Of a DNA stretch of 64,000 nt, positions 47,509 to 58,262 are shown piece by piece; the stretch's first letter is position 1; each line of letters starts with the position of its first letter. Source of the DNA: Anadara kagoshimensis (taxonomy: Eukaryota; Mollusca; Bivalvia; Arcoida; Arcidae); contig CM037869.1 of NCBI GenBank assembly GCA_021292105.1, positions 38,200,655-38,264,654 of the forward strand, in the 5' to 3' direction. Under the pieces are notes generated by a model. That model saw only the letters and a program-made list of their open reading frames with translations, had not been told where the DNA came from and ran no database searches. The translations under genes were made by a program, and so were the position numbers.

Positions 47509-49099
47509 TGTCATATACCTCGAAAATAGAAATACGCGAAATTAAATACAGTAACAGTATTTTAAATAAATAGTAGCTGAATGATATGTACTTTGCGAAA
47601 ATCAGTAATAGAAACAACAAATAAGAGTTTTACTATCAGTGAAAGACGAAGTAAACAAGACCTGAATAATGTATACTTTGCAAAACCATCAAATAGATAG
47701 GCTTGCGCAATGAGTGAAAGAATGATACGGACACGCATAAATTGTGAAACCATATCATTTGAACATCCAATCCACACCATCAAATGTACCTGGTCAATAG
47801 GGAGTACTAGACAACAACACTGACTTGTCCGCTTGACTTTTCATTTGAGATATTCATATTGGAGGATTCATCCAAGAACAGTATTAGGAATCGCACTTAA
47901 TATACAATACACATGTTTACTCTTTGGAAATAGTTATGTAGACTAAACACTTGTGTTTCCTATACATAAATGAACTTGTCCATGGTAAATATTAAATTAA
48001 AGATCAAGCTGACAGGTCAATGTTGTTTGTCTAGATACATCTATAACCATCAACAAAGAAGAAAAGAAATGTTCTTGTGTTTTTCAATGATAAAAGGAAA
48101 AAATTGCAACTGAAAAACATGTTCTGGGCAACAGACAGCACAACCAAGAAATACAAAACAATGCACATTAATAATGTAACAGTTAAACACGACAATACAA
48201 AATAATGACAAACACTTTGAGACCTATTACTGGAGTGAATCCCGAGTGGTGTAGATATATGAACATCACATCTTCCAGTGCCGAAGTGAGAACAAACGAG
48301 CAGTTCTACTTTCAACAACAATTATGACCTGTTGCTGCGAATCGGCAATCAAAATATAAGGCGTCCATGATTGTTTACGTGAGATGATTAGGTTCTTTCA
48401 AAAGTACTAGTGCTGACAGCCACTTCACTGGACATGATTTTGTCATCCTGCTCCATATCCATCTATACGTACAGCAGTAGAGCGAAGGTGTTTTACTTTT
48501 CAGTCCAGAAGTTTATATTTAATATCAAAGCGGTTAGTTCTTGCATGATATAAGAAGCCGTTGTACCCGGCGAAAAACCAGCAAATCTCGCAAGGGAACT
48601 AACATTCTCACACTAGGGTCTTTCACAGCGGTATTATGAAGTACTATGGCGCGACATAACTGTTCCGAAGGTGTCATTGTCCTTATATCTTCAAAAATGT
48701 TTTACAGTCCGAGTTGGTTTCAGCTACCTTAGGAATTTTTCAATGGAAAACGTAGAAGAAAGCAAGTCAATGAATTTTTGTACTTTGCAATGGCTTATCC
48801 AACAAAGGACACAAGAAGACAAACAATCATGACAGTATATAAAATATGTTGATACCACTGATTATAAGTACAGTATAACGACGTGAGCGCTCTGGAATAG
48901 CCAAAACGTATTTAACGGAGTGATTGACGTACTTTGCAAGGGTATCCAATTGAGTGTTTGACGTGCTATTGAAGAACTCTTACATAAAGAATGCCTCAAT
49001 AAATATTGGAACTTTATATGCAGTAAATACGCTTTGGTAGAACGCCACTACGAGATCAAAGAAAGCTGCTTACAAGGTTACAAATAAATTGTTGACACA
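47509..49099. other. Intergenic, no gene recognised
   Basis: Mixed sequence with a weak SINE-body match near 48495-48610 ('ggtgttttacttttcagtcc', 'gggaactaacattctcacac'). No protein domain was recognised in any frame. Confidence 0.55.
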
Positions 49100-49560
49100 T
49101 GGATGTTGCAAGCCTAGGCTTATCAGGGCCCTAAAAAGTTTTTTGGTGCCATCACAATATTGTTGGTAAGTATAATGACTCTGTGTCCAGGATTACCAAA
49201 GGAGTTGGCAGTGTTCCATGTTCCTTTCACTTAGTTTTAATAACACAAATCAGCGGATCCGTATTTGTCTTTTCCTATCGTGTTTGACTGTTCCTTTCAT
49301 TAGTTTTCATTGTTAATAAGTTTGATATCTCTGTATTTAAAATTGACCTGGATATATTTGACGTCCCACAGTCACGGTGCTTCTTTCATTCTAAATTTTA
49401 ATACCATGTGACGGGTGTAGATAGACAGGCAATGGATACCTTTCCGAAGCATCTGGCTTCAGTTCTCACTCTCCAGGTGGAAGTACACTTTTTTACTAAA
49501 TTTGGTCGTTTTCAAAGTTTTAACTCTGCTTTTTTATTTCAACATGGACTTTTATGTCAG
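49100..49560 (-). repeat. Dispersed repeat family A, extended form, diverged, minus strand
   Basis: The 3' half (49430-49560) matches the reverse complement of the family A core. The part before it ('tgcaagcctaggcttatcag', 'gacctggatatatttgacgt') matches the flank of the copy at 60245, showing that the full family A unit is at least about 300 bp. Confidence 0.65.
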
Positions 49561-49572
49561 TATTTAATTTTT

Positions 49573-50775
49573 ATATGATATAATGTTCTTGGTTACATCG
49601 GTGGTTTTTTCAAATACAAATTGATGGCTGTCTTCTGATATGTTTAATCAGATTAAGAGAAGCAGGTTTTACAACAGGAATGAGTGACATTTACACATGG
49701 ATATACGAATGGGAACTTACAGTACAGACCTGTCGAAAGTTTAAAATTGATCGAACGGAAATAAAAAAACAAACATATCAATCCATGTCAAAATCACAAT
49801 CCAAAAGAAATAGTAAACGTTGAAACTGACAAGTTAGGTTAAATATGTTAACTTCCACAATGGATGCGAGGCTGTGTGGTCTGGAAGGGTACACATCTCG
49901 TGTTTAAACATGAATAGGTTAACTTGTGCTTGATTGTGTAATGTTCTTAGTTAAATAAGTGTGGTTGTTATAAATTACAAATTGATTGGTGTCTTCTGAT
50001 ATGTTTAATCAGATTGAGAGAAGCAGGTTGTTTTACAACAGGAATGAGTGACAGTTATACATGGATATGCCAACAAAGACATACAGTACAGGCCTGTCGA
50101 AAACTTAACACTATCTCATGAAATCAAAAACAAACGTACTAGTCCATGTCCAAATTACAATCCCAAAGCAGTAGGAAGCTTTGAAACTGACAAGTTAGGT
50201 TACACATGTTAACTTACACAAGGAATGTGAGGCCGTGTGGTCTGGAAGGGTAAGCACATCCTGTTTAGACATAGTTCGGCACGATTGTGTTTGATTGTGT
50301 AATGGTCTTTGTGATTTTTAAAATTACAAATTGATTGGTGCCTTCTGTTATGTTTAATCACATTTAGAGAACAAAGTTTTATAACAGGAATGTGTGACAT
50401 TTACACATGGATATACTAATGAGAACTACAGTACAGACCTGTCGAAAATTTAACACTGATCGAACGCAAATCGAAACCAAACATACCAATTCATGTCTAA
50501 ACCGCACTCATCGAGGTAATCAAAACATTGAAACTGGCAATTATAGTTAAACACATTAGTTTCAACAAGCAATGTGAGGCTGTGTGCTCCGGAAGAGTAA
50601 ACACCTCATGTTTTAAGACATGCATAGGTTAACTCTTACTTGATTGTGTAATGTTCTTGGTTGAATAAGTGTTGTTTTTTAAATTAAAACTTGATTGCTG
50701 TCTTCTATAATGTTTAATCAGATTAAGAGAAGCAGGATTTATAGCAGGAATGAGTGACATTTACACGTGTATATA
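49573..50775 (+). repeat. Tandem array, about 355-bp unit, three and a half copies
   Basis: 'gtaatgttcttggtt', 'tcttctgatatgtttaatca', 'acaacaggaatgagtgacat', 'agtacagacctgtcgaaagt' and a family A core recur in the same order, with units starting near 49573, 49933, 50295 and 50645. Each unit thus combines a family D end and a family A copy, meaning a composite was amplified in tandem. Confidence 0.85.
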
Positions 50776-50982
50776 CAGTACAGACCTGTCGAAAGTTTAA
50801 CAGTGATCAAGAGGAAACGGTATACAAACTGGTCTTTCCAGTGGCCGGGATATTGATGGCTAGTGTCCGACGAACAAATGCAGAGAGATGGATAAAAGCT
50901 ACAGTAATATAGCCAATGATTGGCAAGATAATTCAGCACTCATTCGTCAGTTTAGTGTTAAACTTTCGACAGGTCTGTACTG
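50776..50982. mobile_element. Family D MITE, copy 1 (207 bp)
   Basis: Inverted ends 'cagtacagacctgtcgaaag' and 'ctttcgacaggtctgtactg' (about 28 bp with the adjoining tttaac), with TA on both sides. Non-coding. It directly follows the tandem array whose units contain the same end. Confidence 0.88.
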
Positions 50983-51172
50983 TAGCCAAACCTTGAAGAT
51001 TCTGTTTTATTTCAATCATTAAAACCTATTCCATTAAGAATTCTAAATTAAATATCAAGACGCGTTACTTTTTATATCCTTATAGATCTGAGTTTAATCA
51101 CTTGGACGACATTTTTACACACAAAACGTAATCACAATGACAAACCGGTCTCTTATTTAAATCAACATGGTG

Positions 51173-51384
51173 CAGTACAGGCCTGTCGAAAGTTTAACAT
51201 TAAACTAACGAATAAGTGTCTAATTCTAATCGCCACAACTTAGCCACATCTCGAAAACTTTACTGAAGCTCATAATTATCTCTCAGCAGTTGTTCAACCA
51301 GTTCCTATCCATATCTCTCCCACTTGGTTACCGAGCTTTTCACTCCTTTTCGCTAGATAAGTGTTTAATTTTCGACAGGTCTGT
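51173..51384. mobile_element. Family D MITE, copy 2 (about 212 bp), degenerate right end
   Basis: Left end 'cagtacaggcctgtcgaaag', right end 'ttttcgacaggtctgttttt'. The outermost bases on the right and the TA on the left have decayed. Confidence 0.75.
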
Positions 51385-51577
51385 TTTTCATCCAGCCGGA
51401 GTTCAGATCAAATTACTCATTTGAATTTCAAACATAATCAGGATTTCTGTCTGTAACGGGTTTCCTTTCAATCAGCGTTGCTGTTGCTAAGCAACAAAAG
51501 AAACGCTGTAATATAAGGAATTTCTGCTTAATTCGCAGTTATGTAAAGTTTAAAGACAAGCAATGTCTTACTATTTA

Positions 51578-51959
51578 CAGTACAGATCTGTCAAAAGTTT
51601 AACATTGATAGACGTAAAGGAGTCGACGTTCGGCTGTCAAATGACCTACAGTCAAACCTGTTTATAAAGGCCACCCAAGGAAACCAGTAAAAGTGGCCTT
51701 TATGGGCAGGTGGCCTTTATATACAGGTTCAAATAATAAGAATAAAGAACAATTGGGATACAATTCTACTGGCCTTTATAAGCAGGTGACCCTTTTATAA
51801 AGGTGGTCTTTAAGGCAGGTTGGAGTGTATATATAGAAAACTAGATACTGAATAGCTGCCGATGGATGGTAAATCTGTCGAGATAAAGCTAACTAGGGTC
51901 TGATATGATTCGGAAGTAATTCGTGAGCTTAGTGTTTATCTTTCAACAGATATGTACTG
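51578..51959. mobile_element. Family D MITE, copy 3, interrupted by another MITE
   Basis: Ends 'cagtacagatctgtcaaaag' and 'ctttcaacagatatgtactg' with flanking TA. Subtracting the 179-bp inserted element and its duplicated TA leaves about 201 bp, the normal family D length. Confidence 0.85.
51649..51827. mobile_element. Pogo-like MITE nested inside a family D element
   Basis: Ends 'cagtcaaacctgtttataaa' and 'ttaaggcaggttggagtg', with TA on each side. Same family as the copies at 23594 and 31965. The right end has one substitution in the terminal CTG. Confidence 0.88.
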
Positions 51960-52194
51960 TATACTAAGAATGTTAAGAATTGTAGTAGAATCAATTTTGA
52001 TACAGCTATTTCTTGTGTGAAAAATGCATAATTAAAAATTAAAACTAAGTAATCAATTAAGCCTCCACAAACATTCTAAAGGTCTCGACAGTTGACGAAT
52101 TTTTATATTTATATGTCAGGAAACATTTTCACTTCATTGACAAAGTCGTCCCTATACAGTGAGCTGAGCAGTGTCAGTTGTTAAATAGTATTAT

Positions 52195-52400
52195 CAAAAA
52201 CAAACATACTAATCCATGTCCGAATCACAATCCAGAAGCAAAGTAAACACTTTGGAACTGACAAGTTAGGTTAGACACGTGGACTTCCACCAGGAAAGTG
52301 AGGTCGGGTGCTCCGGAAGGGTAAGCACATCCTGTTTAGCTAGCTACACTCGCCACGTGTGTAATCAAAATTGTGTGACTTAAGAATAATGAGATTATGA
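52195..52400 (+). repeat. Dispersed repeat family A copy
   Basis: Full core from 'tcaaaaacaaacatactaat' to 'gtttagctagctacactcgc', continuing 'cacgtgtgtaatcaaaattg', shared with the copies at 58600 (minus) and 61120. Confidence 0.87.
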
Positions 52401-52632
52401 AAAAGGTAGACTTTGACATCAACATCAAATCAGTCGTGATACTGGAGACAATTAGAAGAAGATTATGCACCTTATCTCCTTTTATTTTATCGTTAATAAA
52501 CTAATTTGCTTTAATGTCGACGTAAAACATCTTATTTAGGAGCACCAATTAAGTTTTAAAGGCAGCTATATATTACAGTGCTCATGTCGTAGGCAGATGA
52601 TGTCTCTTTCAACTGAGATGGCTCCATGTACA

Positions 52633-52683
52633 TGATAATATTTTGTATTTCGAAACGGCCGTCTAGTGATGTAAAATTAAAAC
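52633..52683 (+). repeat. Family B fragment
   Basis: Only the right end ('gtatttcgaaacggccgtct' then 'agtgatgtaaaatt') is present. Confidence 0.7.
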
Positions 52684-52927
52684 TACTGTATTTCCATAAA
52701 TTGAGTGCACATGGTTTTTATTGTTTATTTCTTTTATTTTAAAATATTTCCATTAAACAATCAATAAAATGCATTTAAAATGCACTCACCTAACCAAATT
52801 ATATTTTTAATTAAAACATTATTGTTCAGTTCTCCTGTTCATAGAGAAATTTTGTAAATTTGATAGTTTATACACCAATTGCGCCTCATTCACAGGTACA
52901 TCAGGGTATTTAGGGTCAGGCAGGTCA

Positions 52928-53920
52928 TTGTTGTTCGGGCTTTTTCCAGGTGTGGTCATCATAAATATTCCAACGGGTGACGGATATGTATCTAATATTT
53001 TTACAAGACTGAAAAAAGACGGTTCGTTTCGGCTTATTCTGAATTTAAAAAGGTTAAATGAATTTGTTGAGAAATGTCATTTCAAAATGGACACGCTTAA
53101 ATCGGCTCTTTCGCTCGTTACACCAAACTGTTTTTTCGCAAGCTGTGATCTAAAGGATGCGTATTACAGCATCCCTATTAGAGAGTCAGACAGAAGATAC
53201 CTACGTTTTCTTTGGAATAATGACGTTTTTCAATTCTGTGCTCTGCCCAATGGGCTTTCGTGTGGACCAAGAGTATTTACAAAGTTGCTTAAATGTGCCT
53301 TTTCTGAACTTCGAAAACGTGGTTTCATAAATACTGGTTACATTGACGATTCTTTGCTTCAAGGTGATACCTATGAAGAATGCGAAGAAAATATTTTGCA
53401 AACAGCAAAACTATTTGACGAACTTGGTTTTACAGTTCATCCCGAAAAATCGGTTTTCAAACCATGTCAGGAAATAGATTTTTTAGGTTTTGTTATTAAT
53501 TCTGTATCCATGACAGTTAGGCTTACAACCGAAAAATCAGAAAAACTAAAATTACAGTGTGTTTCATTACTACGTAAACCAAAATGCTCTATACGCGCGT
53601 TGGCAGAACTTTTAGGAAAATTTGTGGCCACTTCCCCAGCGGTGCCTCACGCAACTCTATTTTATAAACGGTTGGAGATTTTTAAAACCGATTCATTAAA
53701 GTTATCACGAGGTGATTACGAGGCCATTATCACATTAAATCAAGATTGTATACAAGATTTAACTTGGTGGATGGACAATGTTGGTCAAGTCTATAAATCA
53801 ATTTACGACCCCGCTTTTGATATTGAGATAGTCTGCTCGGCTGGGGCGGAGTTTATAACGGGGGTTCTACTGGAGGTCTTTGGGATTCAATTGACCGTGA
53901 AAAACATATCAATTATTTAG
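52928..53920 (+). pseudogene. Reverse transcriptase fragment of DIRS-like element
   Basis: 330 codons open. Residues 18-48 carry the GYVSNIF / KKDGSFRLILNLKRLN block of RT, residues 74-79 DLKDAY (first catalytic Asp region), 105-117 ALPNGLSCGPRVF, and 138-141 YIDD, the catalytic box (53339-53350), followed by the GFTVHPEKS and DFLGF blocks. These are the conserved RT palm motifs in order. The start is not native: homology begins only near residue 8, so the upstream ATG belongs to flanking DNA and the element is 5' truncated. The frame leaves the homology near 53845, where RNase H should begin. Confidence 0.85.
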
Positions 53921-54747
53921 AATTGAAGGCAATTTTACTAACACTGCAATCGTTTTGTAAGGGCATGCGCGATTGTCACATCCGTGTTCGAAGTGACAAT
54001 GCTGTTTCTGTGATTTCCGTAAACAAGCAAGGATCTAATAAACAGTATCTTAATGAAATGGTCAGGCAGATATGGTTGTTTGCTATGGACCGACACATTT
54101 GGCTATCGGCAGAACATGTTCCGGGGTCTGAGAATAAGTTAGCAGATTTTGAATCGCGGAAAATAAATATGGATGCAGAATGGAAACTTAAACCCTCTGT
54201 ATTTATGAAAATAAGCAATCTATTTGGTTTACCAGATATAGACTTGTTTGCCTCGCGTATAAATAAACAAGTTCAAAAATACATTTCTTGGAGACCTGAT
54301 CCAGAGGCATTTGCTATAGATGCTTTTAAACAAACCTGGACATGTGGTTTATCTTATCTTTTTCCTCCTTTCAGTTTACTGGGTATGGTATTACAGAAAA
54401 TAGAGAAAGACAGAGCGGAAGGAATATTGGTTGCCCCGGTTTGGCCAACCCAGGTGTGGTTTCCGAAACTGTTAAAAATGATTGTGCATTGTCCCTATCT
54501 TCTACCAGTCACAGAAGATCTTCTGACAATAGAAACGATATCGAATCATCCAATGCTGCACAAATTACACCTTGCTGTTTTCAGAATATCAGGAAATCAC
54601 TCACACAGCAAGGAATTTCTTCGGACGCTATCGAGATCATACTGCACTCATGGAAAAATAATACCAAATCCCAATATTGGAGTTATATCAAAAGATGGAT
54701 GTGTTTTTCAGAATCAAAAAACATTGATCCCTTTTCACCAAATGTGA
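53850..54747 (+). pseudogene. RNase H and connection domain of DIRS-like element
   Basis: In a different frame from the RT, homology resumes with GGLWDS near 53868, then YLELKAILLTL, RSDNAVSVI, HVPGSENKLAD and, further on, DLFASRINKQ and LSYLFPPFSLL. These are RNase H motifs and the downstream region typical of DIRS-type polyproteins. The catalytic Glu (LELKA) and Asp (RSDN) are visible, but the first Asp region is disrupted by the frame break. Homology ends near 54590 (LHKLHLAVFRISG); after that the frame is a shadow of the recombinase. Confidence 0.8.
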
Positions 54748-55190
54748 ACACTATTTTGGCTTTCCTAGCCTTTCTGTTTCATTCTGGTCTCGGTTATAGC
54801 TCCTTAAATACTGCAAGGTCAGCCTTAAGTTCATTTTTCAATACACAAGAATGTGGATTAAATGTGGGTAAATTGTATCTTGTCAGAAGATTTATGAGGG
54901 GCGTGTTTACTTTAAGACCAGCCCTCCCGAAATATAATGTAACTTGGGATGTAAATAAAGTGTTAGATTATTTAGTTAGTTTAGATTCTATTGACACGGA
55001 TCTTAAATCATTGACATTGAAAGTAGTTATGTTAATGTCTTTATTGACTGGACAGCGTGTACAATCGCTACATTATTTAGATGTTAGAAACATTCGTTTT
55101 GAAGGCGAGTATGTTAAAATACGGATCGGCGATCCATTAAAACATACAAGACCAGGTGTACATATTTCAGAGTTATACTCAAGATTCTAG
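54342..55190 (+). pseudogene. Tyrosine recombinase, N-terminal and first catalytic part
   Basis: 282 codons overlapping the RNase H frame. The recognisable part starts near residue 84 with a SAM-like core-binding domain (ILHSWKNNTKSQYWSYIKRW, then LGYSSLNTARSALSSFF). It continues into the catalytic domain with LLTGQRVQSL, whose Arg (55056-55058) is the first catalytic arginine. It ends in a premature stop at 55188-55190 because of a one-base frame change near 55165. The overlap with the upstream frame is normal in DIRS-type elements. Confidence 0.83.
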
Positions 55191-55539
55191 ATTATGCATA
55201 GTCCAATTATTAAAGTTGTATCTTGACAGTACAAATGGTTTACGGAAAAATGAAACAAGGTTATTTATTAGTTTTTGTCGACCATATAAACCTGTTACAA
55301 AAGACACAATAGCCCGCTGGGTCAAATGTGTTTTGCGTCAAGCTGGGATTGATCTTAGTATATTTGCACCACACAGTGTTCGGAGTGCATCAGTGTCCAA
55401 AGTTAAATCTAGACTTAATGTACCACTGTTTACTATTATGCGAACAGCTGGATGGACAAAGGAGTCTACCTTTCGAAAATTTTATGATAAACCAATTACA
55501 ACTGATACATCATTTGCAAACAGTATTTTAAATAGATAA
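55156..55539 (+). pseudogene. Tyrosine recombinase, C-terminal catalytic part
   Basis: Continues the recombinase in another frame. DSRLCIVQLLKLYL is followed by APHSVRSASVSK, which holds the catalytic His-x-x-Arg (55372-55383), and GWTKESTFRKFYDKP, which holds the nucleophilic Tyr (55483-55485). Together with the Arg in the preceding frame, all catalytic residues are present but split, so no active enzyme can be made without frame correction. It ends at a natural-looking stop in SILNR. Confidence 0.83.
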
Positions 55540-55616
55540 AGTAAATAAATTATGTACATATTGTAATATTATTGGGTATTTGTTTTGTAGAAATGTCTGG
55601 ATGTCTCTAAAACTCT

Positions 55617-55898
55617 CACGTGACTACTTCAGTACCATATTTGATGAAATGAAATTTTAAAATTATACGAAATTTTATATTGAAGTATGATTTCAATTTC
55701 ATGAAATCATATATGGTACTGAGGTAGTTACGTGCCCGGCCCACCCTCCCGTTGGGCTATATATAATCCAGACATTTCGTCTCTAAATACTGATGGGAAA
55801 CTTGCTGACGTCATCTCACGTAACTACCTCAGTACCATATATGATTTCATGAAATTGAAATCATACTTCAATATAAAATTTCGTATAATTTTAAAATT
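55617..55898. repeat. Perfect 82-bp inverted repeat with 82-bp spacer plus a third partial arm
   Basis: Arms 55653-55734 and 55817-55898 are exact reverse complements by letter-by-letter comparison. A third, imperfect copy of the arm end ('cacgtgactacttcagtacc') lies at 55617-55652, so 55617-55734 is itself an imperfect palindrome. Direct 'gtctctaaa' and inverted 'atgtctggat/atccagacat' blocks flank the arms. The position right after the recombinase stop suggests terminal or internal complementary repeats of the element. Confidence 0.9.
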
Positions 55899-56330
55899 AT
55901 GACTAAACGTTTTGTAGTTGTTCCAAGTGAGAAGGTACAGAAGGGATAATTTTGACACAGTCATATTTGGTTATTTTTGTTAAAAAGTTCAAAAATTGCT
56001 CAATGTACAGAATTAAGGTCATTTTTCATGAATGAAAAATATTTTTTCCTATTAGGTCAGTATATTTTAAGTTTTGAGAATTTTTTTGTGAGTTTGTTGG
56101 AAAATAAGACTTTATTCTTGCATATTCCAAGTGCACTGAATTTGTGGAAATACAGCAGTATAATATGCTATTTAATTAAACCAAGTCAGTATCTCTAGAT
56201 CTGCTGGTGGGTGTTTCCCTTAAGATATCACAAACTCATTAAGCAAAAACTATGTATTATTGTCAGAAATATACTATTGTCTAAATTTGCTGCTAGTAAA
56301 CTTCCTACATAACTATGGCATACACCGTCA

Positions 56331-56488
56331 TGCAAAGTATTTCTTAACTCAATTTGGTAAAATATATTTTGGTCCTCCATTGGGTATCTTTTCATCATCT
56401 TGAAAAAAAATTGGCTTCATAATTTTGGTCCAAGTACTACTGATGAGGAATTGTATTTCGAAACGGTCGTCTAGTGCTGTAAAATTAA
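56331..56488 (+). repeat. Dispersed repeat family B copy
   Basis: 'atgcaaagtatttcttaact' through 'cgtctagtgctgtaaaatta', full length and closest to the copy at 45748. Confidence 0.82.
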
Positions 56489-56559
56489 AAATCTGTTGTT
56501 TAGAATTAAACCAAGCTGATCAATTAAATTTTGTTTAAAACCCTACTTTATATCAATTA

Positions 56560-57100
56560 TTTTATAAATTACATAATTATCAGTTCTGGATCCTAATGGA
56601 ATGCCCTATATGAACTTAATGGAATTCCAATCTCACATTAGAAAATTAGAAAATATCTACAAGGTTGTTCAATAACATTATAAATCTTTACACAAGTACA
56701 GTGAGAGTTCAGTAATGGTGTTTAACGTTACAGTCAAGAATATATCACTTATATCGACACGTATATGGGCGAGAAAGGTGCAGAAAGTTTGGTTGTGCGT
56801 TGCGCAGATGGGCATCATACAGCAGGGTTCTTTATCGCCTACCCCATCTTTTTCAGGACAATATATAGTGCGGGTATTTTTTTCAAACCAAGGGTGCTGG
56901 ATAATGTAAGCCAAATTTTATCTATATTATTGTTTAAAATCATCATACATCTCAACCAATTGATAAATTATATATTAGTTTGTTCTGGGTCTTAATAAAT
57001 GTCACATTGATGAACTAAAGTCACTAATGGAACTCTCAATAAAAAGTTTCACCTAAAACGCATTAAAATCTATCTTCAGCCTATGTTTATGTAATACCAT
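56560..57100. repeat. Family C repeat units, two degenerate copies
   Basis: 'ttctggatcctaatggaatg', 'gaacttaatggaattccaat' and 'cacattagaaaattag' near 56580-56665, and again near 56983-57070 ('actaatggaactctcaataa', 'acctaaaacgcattaaaatc'). Between them is a SINE-tail-like block (56710-56765) and an unrecognised G-rich stretch. Confidence 0.6.
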
Positions 57101-57195
57101 TTTTAATATTATTTTAAATATATAGAGCTTTTCTTCAACTTTTGTACGCATGACTCCTGTTTCACTTTCACTGTTATATTATCAAAATTAAATGT

Positions 57196-57400
57196 ACAAA
57201 ACAAACATACCCACCCATGTCAAAACCACAAGCCCACTACCATCAGTACCACCAGGAAGTAAAATCGGATGCTCGGGAAGGTTAGCAGTTATCTACACCC
57301 CAGTGTGTAATCAAAATGGAAAATAAAAGGAGCATGGAACTATTTGACTGAAATATATCCGGGGTGAAAACAAGCTCTATCACAGCTAGCATATTATTTT
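57196..57400 (+). repeat. Family A, degraded copy
   Basis: Recognisable by 'acaaacatacccacccatgt', 'ccaccaggaagtaaaatcgg' and the flank 'gtgtgtaatcaaaatgg' to 'atatatccgggg', with internal deletions. Confidence 0.6.
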
Positions 57401-57842
57401 ACTTATATCAAGACGGCCAGTTCTGACATTCTTGATAAATTACACCGAACTTTGAAAAGGCAACTGATAAAGTTTGCGGTAAACTGTAATATGGTGAAGG
57501 AAATACTCCAACCTACTTCAAGCCAACTGATAAAAACAATGGATATGGAGTGTGTTTTCAAAAGTAGATAATTGTCTTTTAAGATAGTTTAAATTTTTTG
57601 TTTGTTTTAAGGGAAAACACTCTTAATCTTTTAAATTTTGATCCAGAATCCCTCAATACTGATCGAAATTGATAATGATTAAAAAGGCAACTTCATTGCA
57701 TGCTTAGGTGGATGGTGTCCATTTAGATCATTTATGTTTTGCGGCCAAACCAAAACCATTTCGCTAATATCCAGCACCCTTGGTTTAAATACACAGTACT
57801 AGCACTATAAAAAGCGTTGTGTTTGATAATATAATTTTCCAG

Positions 57843-58262
57843 CAAAAAATCGGTATACCAATGGACACAAACTGCTTCACCATTGATTGCAGAATTGTTT
57901 CTTTATTCTTACCTAGAAGAAATTATGCAGAACCTTGTAAAATTTGGTGGACTGTCGCCAAATCATTTAACTCCACATACAGATATATAGATGACGTTCT
58001 GTCTCGTTACATCTTAAATTTGGAGACTGTGTGAATGCAATCTATCCAGTGAGCTTGAAATAAAAGGTGCAACCGATTCTTCACGTTCTGCTTCATATTT
58101 AGAGTTTTATCCCAGTTATGTCGCCCACGAAAGACTACATATGACCTTATGACAAACGATGGCTTCAATTTTTCCATTGTCAATTTTCCTTTTTTATACA
58201 GCAATATACCTGTCTCTGCTGCTTTAAAGATTTTTGTTTTACAATTCATACGCTGTAGTAGA
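57843..58262 (+). pseudogene. Reverse transcriptase remnant, probably Penelope-like
   Basis: Frame-broken homology in order: QKIGIPMDTNC (RT motif before the active site, normally GIPMGTNC), AKSFNSTYRYIDDVLS containing the YIDD catalytic box, then in shifted frames GDCVNAIYPVSLEIK, RSASYLEF and DGFNFSIVNFPFLYSNIP. I recognise this motif series from a family of animal RTs that I associate with Penelope-like elements; the class call is from memory. At least two frame breaks and an internal stop make it non-functional. No terminal structure is seen. It ends where the 139-bp tandem repeat begins. Confidence 0.6.

Larger units (their letters stand above)
52928..55898 (+). mobile_element. DIRS-like tyrosine-recombinase retrotransposon, 5' truncated and broken
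   Basis: In order: reverse transcriptase, RNase H, a 'DLFASRINKQ' domain region, and an overlapping tyrosine recombinase frame, followed by a complex inverted repeat. This order and the recombinase in place of an integrase define the DIRS/Ngaro/PAT class, which integrates through a circular intermediate and makes no target duplication. Gag and the N-terminal part of the RT are missing, and two frame breaks (near 53845 and 55165) disable the proteins. No matching terminal repeat is seen upstream of 52928. The subclass (DIRS versus Ngaro) is undecided. Confidence 0.85.

Noticed and set aside
52195-52340. Family A as a Helitron (5' TC, hairpin followed by CTAG)
   Set aside because: Copies at 58600 and 61120 remain similar well past the CTAG, and the flanks do not show an A/T insertion site, so the hairpin-CTAG is not the element end.
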